From: Marthasterias glacialis
Taxonomy: Eukaryota; Echinodermata; Asteroidea; Forcipulatida; Asteriidae
Assembly (NCBI GenBank): GCA_911728455.2
Contig: OU452230.1
Location: forward strand, 449,001-513,000
Direction of reading: 5' to 3'
Length of the DNA stretch: 64,000 bases
Shown: positions 22,001 to 34,000 of the stretch, in pieces
Layout of the letters: each line of letters starts with the position of its first letter
How positions within the stretch are numbered: the first letter of the stretch is position 1
Made by a program: the position numbers and the translations under genes
Notes under the pieces: generated by a model
What the model was told of the DNA's origin: nothing
Database searches by the model: none
Seen by the model: the letters and a program-made list of their open reading frames with translations, nothing else

Positions 22001-25000
22001 AATGCATAAGGTCTGTTTTGGTTGTGTCTTTCATTAGGTGATACAAAAACGTACTGTGATAAACACTGTGATAGTACCTTTGGGTGAATGGTGGTAGTAA
22101 ACTTTAGTGCAACCTCTTGATTTGTGGTGGTACCTGCCCTGATTGGGGTTAATGTTACATTACATTTTGGTAACATGCATAGATGAAGAGTTAATTGATG
22201 TCATACCTTTGGTATCCTGATTGAGGTTGTTTGTTGAAGATGGAAGACGTAGCTTCTGAGGATAGTGTGGTCCACCATTATGAAGATGTGACCTAGCTTG
22301 AGCTTGACCATTGGATTGAGTTACTTCACTTCTTGTATTCTGTTGATGTCTACGTGTTCCACTCTGAGAGGCCAAGGGATGACTTTCTCTCTCTGATCTA
22401 CTGGTAATGACCTGAGAGGATTGTGAGGTCGATCTGAGGTCAGTCACATCACCTGATGACAAAGGGTCATTCTGGTTGTCTACATTTTGCCTCAGGATCT
22501 GGGCTGTGGTTTGTCTGTGTAAGGAAAAGAAACATTGTGAGTGACAAGAAGCTGATTAATCAAACTTTTATCTCCAGGCTAAACTCTTAAATCCTGTCAC
22601 ATATCTGGAAACATTTTGCAAGGTTTTATCCAAAAAAAACTCAAGTATATCTGACAAAGTAATCCTTGGAAATGAAAACAGTTGTAACTTTGATGATTTA
22701 AACTGCTGCTTACCTTTCAAGAAGTGTATAATCATGTTCATTACCCAAACCAGAGTCTTCTCTACTATGGGTTACACAGAGTCCCTCCATACCCAGGCTG
22801 GGTGAACCTTGATGGATGGGTTGGTATCTCTGTACAGGTCTATCATGGGATCTGTTAGTGTGGATGGATTGAGCTGTTGTATGGGTGTGAAGTCTTTGCT
22901 CCTAGATAAGACAAGAGGAATAATTTATTTTCTTACTCCAGTCTTCTGTTAGAAAATAACTTTGTTTTCTAAATCTCCCTCATGTAAAATTTAAAAGAAC
23001 TGACAGGAAAAAAACAACAACACAAATGAAATGTTTTTGTGAACAATGGAATGGTGGAAGTTGATCCATTCTGATATTCATAAATATTTATTTTTCAGCT
23101 TTTACTTTTTCTTTTTTAAACTTTAAAGTTTGATTTGTGGTAACCTAGGTAACTAATAAAATGTATGATACAATACATAAAAATAAATGATAAATAAACT
23201 TGCTATTCCATGAGGATTTGTTGGTTAAAATAAAAGATAAGAACTTTGTTTTTACCTGGTTTGTATCAATCTGACGATGGCCACCAAATAATCCTCCACC
23301 AGATGTTAAATATCCGGAATAAGAGCTTCCATTTATATCACCATTCTGTATCAAAACATCACCCCTTTTATCTGGATCACCCCTACTATCTAGTTGAGAA
23401 TCCTTGACTTTATGTGGTGGATCAGTACGGCGGTTGGCTCCATTTTGGGAATACGGGGGTGGTGGGGTGCCATCTGGTTTTCTGAAATGTCTTGTAGAAT
23501 GCTCACTGGCAGTGCTGGGATTAGGAAAGATTGTTGAACAGTAAATAAATGACAGTTGAAGATTTACAGTGATTTTAATGCACATTTGATGAACCAATGC
23601 AGAAAATAATGACATTTACCCGTCACTGAAATCGTCACTTTTCTTGCTTCTTGAGCGTGAATGACCACGTCGATGATGTCGATGATGACCATTTATTGTT
23701 ACACTATCAGTTCTAGAAATAAATAACATTGACAAATACAGCTTGAAAAATCATACAGTTCTTTGACTCCATTGATGACAATTTAAATCTCTTGTTGAAT
23801 CGGTGATTGTGAAGATTCTCATTATAGGAATATGGTCAAAGATCCAAACCTGATACTTCAATGTTCTTATTTGGACAGAAATTCAAGAATATTCTAAATA
23901 ACACATAAACTATTTCAACAATTTTTTTTCAAGCGGTGGTTAGAGCTAAAGGATTGGAATGACAATGTTGTCCACTGTGCAAGTCTCAAGCCCCAATTCA
24001 AACATTTGGACATTTAAAGTGTTTCCTTGACACTGAAACTGATTATATACAAGCTTTCCTAAGGGTCCTCTGAAGTTTGAACACAGTGGCAGACTTGCAC
24101 AGTCTAATCCTAAATTGCTAACACAATGATATATTAATAAAAGAAGGCTATACACTACAAACAAGTGAAAGAGCTCAGAGTGAAGTCATTTTGACTTACA
24201 CAACGTTTGTGTAGGGAATATTCCTCCTTTCCTCCTCAGTGTACTGTGCTGGGTCTACTAAATCCTTCTTGATATGTTTCTGGAATTCTACGTTGGCGGG
24301 ATTGTCAACAGAAACCCTGCATAAATAAACAAATAAAATAAAAAGTAAGAATAAGTTCATTTATCTCATTGGTTCAAGCGTAAGTTTCCCCAAGGATTTA
24401 ATTCATTTAGTAGAGAAATATTTGTCTCTGCATTTAACTGAGAAAACACACTCTGCTGAGTTTTCAGCAGAAATTGATGTTTATCATTTCAGATGCTTAT
24501 TAAAGGCATTTTTTCCCCATTCCTGTCCATTAAGATAATCTGAGCTGTGATTATATAAAAAAATAACATTCTAAAAACTTGGAAGTGGTCTCCTCCTGGT
24601 TTAGACAAGAAAACTGTCAAATTGCAAGGGTCTTTTTATCTATCATGAAGAAGACACTCTCTTAAAATAACAATAGGTGAGATACTGATGATGTTGAAGT
24701 TAAGTCTTTCACACAAAAAATTTGAAAACAAAGGAAGAACTGTGAAAAAGTCCTATCATCAGGAGAATCCTAAAATATTACAGGCTTGACTGACCAGAGT
24801 ATTGCACCATAATCAAACACCCAACCTTATGGATGCACTATTAGTAGTGCCTTCTATTGTTGATCTATTGTTCACTTTTCTAAAGAATTCTCCTGTGGGG
24901 TACAGCTTGAACAAAGAAAACCCATATGGGGTAGGGAAATTGTGCAAGTGCCTTTGCAAAAGCAAACAATAATAACTTGGGTAAAGGGAGAACCCTGTTT

Positions 25001-28000
25001 ACAAGCTCTTTTAAAGTAGAATATTATTATTACTATTTTATCTCTCCACAAATTCAATAAACAACACTGTAATGCACAAGAAATAGAAAATAATCGCTCA
25101 GAGAAAAGGAAAACACTAAAACGTAACTGTAAATGTGGATAAGGCTAGACTGGGGAGGAAAGTAATAAACAAATTCTATATAACCAAAAGGTCCAGTCTG
25201 CCAATAAATTTATTTATACAAAATTATACAAGCATTACACACATAACAATTTAAAAACATTAAAGGTAAAAACTTTCAGTTGTATAAAGGAGAAAACATT
25301 TGACTGCCACTTTAAATAAAGAAATAGATGTTAAGCAATGAATATCAATGAGCAATGAGTTCCACAAGGCAGCAATGAAAAAAACTTTCACATTTAGAGA
25401 AAGGAATTTTGAATGTAGGACAATCTCTATGCGGGTTGATTTGAAACAAAGAACTATTAATAAAGGTGTGATAGTATTTGAAAACAAAAACATCAACTCA
25501 ACAGTTTGTTTGTTTCACATTATCTCTCAGGGTTATGGCAATAAAATCAATTTTAAGAAAGAAATCCTACCCATCTCGTAGTCTCTTGACGGTGATATCT
25601 TGACCTTCTCTGAGTTCACCTCTCTCTATTTTCTTCTCCTCTCTTGCCCTCCATTGCTCCTCGGAATTGACCATTCTTTCCCTACATCAACAACATCAAT
25701 TAGTGATTCAAATCCAACTTTGGTATGGTGCTTGACAAGAGGATCTGGGGTTTCTATGAAGAAAAAAAACTGACAAGGGGTTTTCCCTCCTACATCTAAA
25801 AATACCAAGCTGAATAGGTACAGTGTTTTTAATCTTTGTTTCAAGTCAATCAATTAATCAATCAATCAATCATCAATCATCAATCAATCGGCAAGAGATA
25901 ATTAAGGAATGCCCCCTGTACCACTCCCTACCAAGCCTCATGTCCAATACCATGGTATTTTGATGATAATGATATAATTGTTGCCTTTGTACCTGATAAA
26001 AAAAACATACCATTGTTAGGATTTCAATTAAATCAAGACAAGTAAAACGATCATTAAATCAATTGATCTTTCTTACCTCCTTCTTCTTCTCCTATCATCG
26101 TCATGTTTACTGAACTCTGACTCACTACCACTGCTTGCTCCTCGAGATCGAGATCTGCAATTTATCCAAATATCAAAGATTTACAAATAAAGCTTAACTC
26201 AAGAAAAGAAAACATGCAACTATTTGAGGAAAATTACAGAGCTGGCTCTTCTGATTAATTGACAGGGTGGTAGACTGTGTGGTAGTTTTGATAAGTAACT
26301 ATCATGTACTTGTCCTGACCTTCTTTTCCTGTGTTGATGATGATGATGATGATGTGAGTCGTGATCACTACCTCCATCTGATGATACCACAGATCGTCTT
26401 CGTCTGTATGAATCAAAGAAAATATTTTGCAGGTTTGAAAATGAGCAAAGATAAATTGCTGTCCCAATCACACACTACATAATGGATCAGTTAAAGAATG
26501 TTCCATAGATAAAATATTTCACATTTCAGCAGTAGCTCTTAAAGACTTTGAAATAGAAAGTGATTCTAGTTAACTTTTGGGTCTAATGAGTCCATACCTT
26601 CTTCTTGAACTGTAATTAGCCTCAGATTCACTCTCTGATCTATCACCATGGCGATAAGATGGACCAGGTGATTTAGATCTTGGTCGATGACGATGACGTG
26701 AGGCTGAGCTACGCACAGACACAGGGGAGCTTCCTGGTGGTGTAAACAAACCCCTATGTGCATACAAACATAGATATTCCATACTAGATTAAAGGGCCTG
26801 TGCAGAGCATTGTTTTTAAACACATTTTTTATCAAATATCCATGCTTAAGGACAGTTTAAGGAAAATGAAAAATAGTTTTTTGTACTAAAATTAAGGTTT
26901 AATGTACTAATTAAATTTTCAAAAATGACCCTGTCTTAAACTGGACACATGAGGGCTCTGTTGTGTGACTCATAATAGGAACAAAGTCTCACAGTGCAGC
27001 ATTAAAAATGTACAAAATCAAAATCCCAAGTTTTGAAAAAGAAAACAGCTGTCACCCCAAGATACGTACTGATAAGTTTAAACACTCATCAATAAGACAA
27101 CAACCAAATACTAGTGGAGTTGCCATTTGAAAAACAGACAAAAAATCTGTAATTTTTTGTGCACAAACCAACCATGATATTGCAACTTTGCCTTCGATGA
27201 CATCACACATTTGCTCATAAAGATGCAAAATTCAATTTGCTTAAAACACAAAATCCAGAAAAAAGTGTCAAAACACCCCAAATTTGACAATCAAAATGTG
27301 AAATTATTTTATCAGAATGAATGTAGAGTTGTTTCAAGTAATAAAAAATCCTATTTCATAGGCCCTTTAAATACATGAAATATCATTATCAAATAATTAT
27401 AAGATTATAAATTGTCCTTCAATATCCTACATGTAGGTCCGAATTTTGGCTGATTTGACCCAATGCTTTAGATTCAAATTTTAAATAGCTGGTTGTATAG
27501 ATTCAAGAGAGTTATAAGCTTTCATTTAAGGTATTGCACCAAAAAATCTGCCACAGGTAAGGGGTAGTTATTTAAAAACTCAAAATGAATTATTGTTGGG
27601 AACCCAATATTATCTCATGTCCAGCAACCACGTACAAACAATTTTGCATGTTACATATAGTTTGTCCATTGCCTGTGACATATGTGAAAGTTTTTATGTT
27701 TTTCGTTTTGAAATAGCATAATCTCTCAAAATTCATTCACAGAAAAAAAAATAAAAAAATAATAATCCCTTCGGCGAAAAATCGGGCCATGCAACTTGAA
27801 GAATGATGAAAGGTAAATTAGACCTTACAGCAATGTAGCATCTTATCATCACAATGTTCATGTACATGTATAAAAAAACTAACTTACATCCTGGCTTGCT
27901 CTGCATCTTCCCAAGGTACAGAGCGTGTGCTGATTCCTGAAGTGGGACTGTCTCGTCCACTTTGCCTACGATGAGATGATAACCTGTAAAATAACCAATG

Positions 28001-31000
28001 AATGAGTGAAGAATAACACAACAAAAAAATTATGATACACGTTAATTTTTGCATCGGGGATAAAGAATAACAATAACAAACAATAATAAAACAAATTGAC
28101 ACTTTCAAACCAATGGGAAATAAACACACTGTGGAACTGCCTTTGAAACAACTGGTTTGTTCACATCTTGGGGTGACGGTACCATTCAAACCATAGGACT
28201 GTTCTAAAGTGGGTAAATGGAAGTTGACAAACATGAAATAACATGAACAGCTAAAGACAATAGAATAGAAAGGATATTAATTGAGATAGAATTAAGGAAT
28301 ACAATGCATACGGATGCAAAAGTAAGAGGCAAATAAATGGTTTGAGAACTTGGAAGTTCTGTAAGCAATGTGAACATCAAGCTCTACACTTTGTGTGTTA
28401 TTTTGTTAAATTAATGACTCATTTGAACAGAGAAATCAAGACATTGAATTAAAAAATTGCTAGTAACTTTACCTGTGGGCTGGTTGTGGGGATAATCTTA
28501 GCAATACACCATTAGGACTAGCTGGATTCTCATCCATAAACACACAATCATCAGATGCTACATTCTTCAATGACATATCAGTCTGTGACAAACGACGGTT
28601 ATATTTCCGGCTAGGAGCTCGGTTAACTTGCTGCTCAGGTCTGCTTAGTTCTGATGCTGCTTCTAAGGCCTCCCGTTGTGTACGACCCCTTCATAGGGAC
28701 ATCAAAAGGTAAAATAATATCATTTAAACTGTTACTTGCTGTTTGCTATTAGTTTGGTGGTTTTATATTTGTAATATTCTACAGTGATTAGTTATTATGC
28801 AATGCACAGTCAGGTAAGATGATGACCATGCCACCAACTGAACAGAAGTTACAAGTCAGTTATGTTTCACAATCGAACCCAAAGTAGTCTTGTAGTCATC
28901 ATTTGCTGTCTGTCCCACAGCCTTGCAATACAGCTCCACCTACCCCTAGCAATACAGCTCCACCTACCCCCAAGGAGTTCACTGTGGGTAATCTAGTCAC
29001 TACTACATGTATTTGTTAAACCCAGAGGAGTGTGCGCAAAGGGTAGCAATTATTTCACTAACAGTTACTCCAAATCCTTCCTGTGAATTCATCCAATTCT
29101 GATGGATGCTATATTTCAAAGCCAAACTCACCGGGGGAGTCAAATACGCTGAATGATTCAGATGAAACCTCAGGGGAGGGGAAAGGGAGAGGTAAGATAC
29201 TTACGTATGTCTGAAGCTGGATCCTGAGAAGGAGAGTTTTCTTTGGTGTATGGGTTCATCTCCTGCCTGGGGCAATCTAAAGAATGCATGCTGCTCTACA
29301 CAACATTTCCATAGATGTTTGCAAGCAGAACGAGTAGATAGCTTGAATACACAGTCATCTTCATCACCCTAGATTCACAAATCACAAATACAAGTTTCAT
29401 AGTTTTAGACTGGTAATAAATGACCAAAAAACAATTAACACCACAACAATGGAATTGTCCTATATGATCAGTTTCCTCAGTGGGAGCTACACTGTATAAC
29501 GTTTTCTTTATTGTAAAAGTTCACATGTGAAAGTGAATTAATAATTTGATCTTCATCACAAAAACAAATCCAATTTATCAACAAATTTACAAACTCATTT
29601 TGCAAAGTGGTTGCTAACAATATAAAAACAGGGAACTAATGGAATCTGAAAGGCTATTTTCAAACAGTCAATTTTTGGCTAACTTCAGTTAGTAGTCATT
29701 ACAGAAGAAACATGTCTAAGGATACAATAGACCTTTATCATGGCGCAGCCATCTTGTTTTTCCCCATTCAAATCAATGTAACCAAACCGAGGCTGGAAGG
29801 GCAAATAGTCAGGTTCCTTTTTGAACAACGAACATTAGCATTCATTTACTGTTATTTAATGCAGGGCACATGATCAAGATGGTGGCAGCATGATAAAGGT
29901 CTATGTGATTAAAAGAGCACATCCATTCATCCACAAGGGATGTGCATTCTCAGGTAAACACTGCCCTCTACAGTTGAAAAAAATGCAGTGTATCTCATGA
30001 CCACTAAAGTGGCATTTATAAGCAATGGGTTCTCAAGTTGTATCAAATGATTAATAGTATTTGTCAACAATAAGACATTAAGTACAATAACAACATCAAC
30101 ACTTAACGTTCCGTAGTCAAGTTATTTATCCTGAATCCTTCCTGCTATGGACAATTCAAATCCTGGTAATTCCTTGTCGTAAATATAAAAAGCAAACCTG
30201 CCTGGGCAGCAAAAGTTCCTGAACTTCTTCAGTTAAAGTTGTGGTCTTGTTATACTTTATTTATCACATTGGTGTTTCCATCTCTGTAGAGAGTGATTTG
30301 TGATGAAACCATAGTGTGTACATCATACGAGGAACCTTTAAAGGAGCTGTGTTGTTAAGATTATAGCAGGCCAGTGGCTGTGTATAGAGAGATAACTCTC
30401 CCCAAGATACTGAACACGTGCGCGCTTGCGGTCAAATCACAAAGGGTGCTGTCTTTGTCAAATTGTGATGTGACCGCCGGCACACGCACGCGTGTTGTAG
30501 CTGGGTTATTCCATTTACTGCTATAATCATGATACATCCCAATTAATAATGTTCTTATCCCTTGTATACAATGCATTCAGATACCATTTTCTAGACTGTA
30601 AGTGAATCAAATGGAACCATTTCTTGAGGTTGGTACATGTAATTGCACCAGTGGTTTTCTTCCTCTGTTATTGTATAAACTTCATACTTTTCCTTTAATG
30701 ATAATTTTGAAAATACATTGTAACCATCAAGCACACATGTAGATTACAAGGATACGCGATACAAGACTCCTATGAAACAAGGATATATTTCAGTAAATCT
30801 GGAAGACCTTATAACCCAACCTTTAGGTGCTAGCTAGGCACAATAGCTGATACATGTTTAATTAACTGATAATATTTACTCAATTGCTTAGCATCAACTG
30901 GCATGAATCAACCACAATAAGTATAATATGGCATTTAGTGATCTGTTTCTGCTCAGCACTGCTTCTACACTAAGCACAGGTTGTTTTTTTGGTGGTTTAC

Positions 31001-34000
31001 AAAACCATGGTCTTGTTTTCAATATGTCAGCAGACACACTAATGTCAGAGTAAGAATGCTGGTTGTGGTCTGTCAAGTATCACATTAAACTCAATCAAAT
31101 CAGCCATTACCTCAATATGGCTCATAAATACACACTACCTTGTCAGCTTCAACTACTGCAAGCCATAAATCTAATCTCTGCACAGTTTTACTGGAAGTGT
31201 CTACCAAGGTTAAACTTAAGTTATTTGAAAGGTTTCACACACACCAAATGTTTTTGCAAAAGTTTCCACATTTGATATGTTTTTAGATTGTGTACTGTGT
31301 TACATCAATGGAAGGAACAAACGTACATAATATAATAATTGAATAATGATTTCTGACCTCCGCAAAATGTCTTTCTGACAGGAAACTATAAGAGTTTCAT
31401 GTCTGTGTTGTGAGCTTTTTGGAAACTGAGAAATGTCTAAATAGAATGTGGAGTTTTTATTTTTAACTGGTCAGAGCCAAAGTTGTGCCAGAATTGTTGA
31501 GTTTTCAAAAATGCCACTATGACTTTAGTTTGAAACTAAATACCATACTTACATCCATGTTCTGCACCACCAGAGTAAATTCTGTGTCTTTGAAGTGTAC
31601 TTTTGAGATACGAGGCCTGTAACGCAGAGAAAAGTTTCTCAAGTTTATTTTCTATTTTTAAATCTCAAATGATTTCTCAGACTCCAGAAATGTCCAATAG
31701 GCTTTAATGTTACATATATATACCCTCAAATAGGGTTTATGATAACCTGCAACAGTTACAACACAGTACTGTTTGTTAATTACTAATAACATACCACAAA
31801 TTCATTATCTTCAATTTCATAATGACAAACAGATACAAACTTCTGAATGAGAGAGTTTGTTGACCATGTGGCCAATATATTTTGTTAGCTGTTTACAGTT
31901 GAGTTGATTGCACTTTTCATTAGCGACAGACTCTTTGTGAAACAATTTCTACCTCCATGATTCCACTTACTACGACAGCTTCACTTCACTGCTTCTCAAT
32001 AGATCAACTGGAGCGTTTATAAAGTGACTCAAAAGACAAACTCTAGTATCTTGTATAGGATTAAACCTCTCAGACAAACAGTCAGGACAATTGGTTTCTT
32101 TACCATGGTAACCACGTCCACGTTAACTGTGCAGGGGCCGATTTCACAAAACTCTTCCTAACTTAGGACACGTCCTAGGCAATGCTAAGAGATAGGACTA
32201 GTCCTAAGTTACTCGTCCTAACTTAGGACTAGTCCTATCTCTTAGCATTGCCTAGGACGTGTCCTAAGTTAAGAAGAGTTTTGTGAAATCGGCCCCTGGC
32301 CATGGAAACCTTAAACAAATTATACCATAAATGTTGTCAACCTAGACAAGCTCACACAGTGATATTTCTTGTCAACACCCTGATTTATGCTCAGTTTATT
32401 ACGCATTTTGAGAACCAAACCACATTTTATATTACATGAAATACAGTGGCACGTGCCTATTAACCGCAACTGTTCAAACCGAACATGACCGCGTGTTGAC
32501 CCCAAGGAGGCGGGGTTACAGTTTTATGAATGAAATTTTCTAGCAACAGAGTAAGTTGTCACTGGAAATCTTAAGATCATAAAGATCATAATTTTAATCG
32601 TTTCTAGAAAATAGTAAAACTATATCAAACGGGCTGAGAGATATTTCGGACAGAACTTAATACTTTGGACTCAGGACTTGGAAATTTGAAGCTATTGTGG
32701 CTTGAGTAGGCTACCTGAGACTGTTGCAACTCGTCCGTGGAACAGTGTGATAAAGTTTGTCCTGACCGAGTGAAGTGCTGAGATTGAATATGATTCCGAA
32801 AGAGACATTTTATGAACTAAAATTTACAGTTCAGTATTTTTTTGATAATTTTAGTCAATATTAATAGACAGCCCCTTCAATTGTATACAATTAATAAGGT
32901 ACAGAACTACCACTACACTACAACCATGTGTGTGTGTGTGTGTGTGTGTGTAGAAAGTTCAAATAAAGGAGTACATGTGCCGTTCTTTATTTCCCACTGG
33001 ATTTGATCCACCTGTTGGTTTAACAGGTAATAATCATCATAATAGAAACCTATACAAGTCCACAGGTATCTAAGGGAAGGCATTGATACAATTTCCCACC
33101 AGTGTTTGTTGTGTGATGGGTTCTGCTCTATTGCATTTCTAACAACCTTTCATATTTGTGGTTGCCTCCTCAGTCAAGCGTTGAAGTCAAACTGAAGGAA
33201 AACCAAGGAAGTAGATTAAGCAGATCAAACTATTGCCTTTACTCCCCAAAATGATTCTATTCTAAAAGGTCAGACACTAAGTAAGCAAAGCTTTTTTGGA
33301 AAGAGTGGGTAGGAAAGTTTCAGCCGTTATTTTGGTAACATAAACTCATTCCAATTGTCTAGGTTAAAATAATATTTTATAAAAGCTACCATAAAAACAT
33401 GTAACACTTCTTTATATTAGTCATGTTTTGAAGTCACAAATTGTTCCAAACATGTTTTTATTTTCACTAAACTGTTGGCAGAGGGCAACTCATTGTTGTG
33501 ATAAAGTGCATAACCTCATCTTGTTATAAGAATCTGCATTCATTGTTAATGTTACACATAGGAAAAGGTGGTACGCTAGGCAGTTATAATAAAGACCTAT
33601 GAAGAACACTCCATAAGACAAATAAAACAAACGTTTTAAAACTGAATGCCAAATTGCCAATACTATATGAATTCCCATTTTCCTTAATTACACATAGTAA
33701 GTATCTCAGACTCTAAAATTGTGTATTTGTTTTATTGATTTGATTGATTGATTGATTGATTGATGGATTGACTGATTGATTCAATCATTTAGGCCTTAAA
33801 GAAAACATATACATTCATGTACAGAAGACTTAGATCCATAATCAGACCAATAATTAAGAAAACAAAAGAATAATAATGTGAAAATACAAATAACAAACAG
33901 CAGCCTAGGGAATGCAGAAAAGCTGTAAAAAAGCAGTCTTGAATAACTTTTGTAATTTTGACAACTTTTGATTGAGTTCTCTTCAAAATTATTTCCTGTA

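Larger units (their letters stand above)
29369..31552 (-). other. EPB41L4A intron between exons 7 and 8
   Basis: No exon seen. It holds the TAGACC-family element at 29728-29903 and a GC-rich foldback at 30409-30498. Confidence 0.5.

Noticed and set aside
26220..26319. Extension of EPB41L4A exon 12 through its donor to a stop
   Set aside because: It would end the protein before the conserved exons 13-15; splicing at GTCAGG keeps phase and is preferred.
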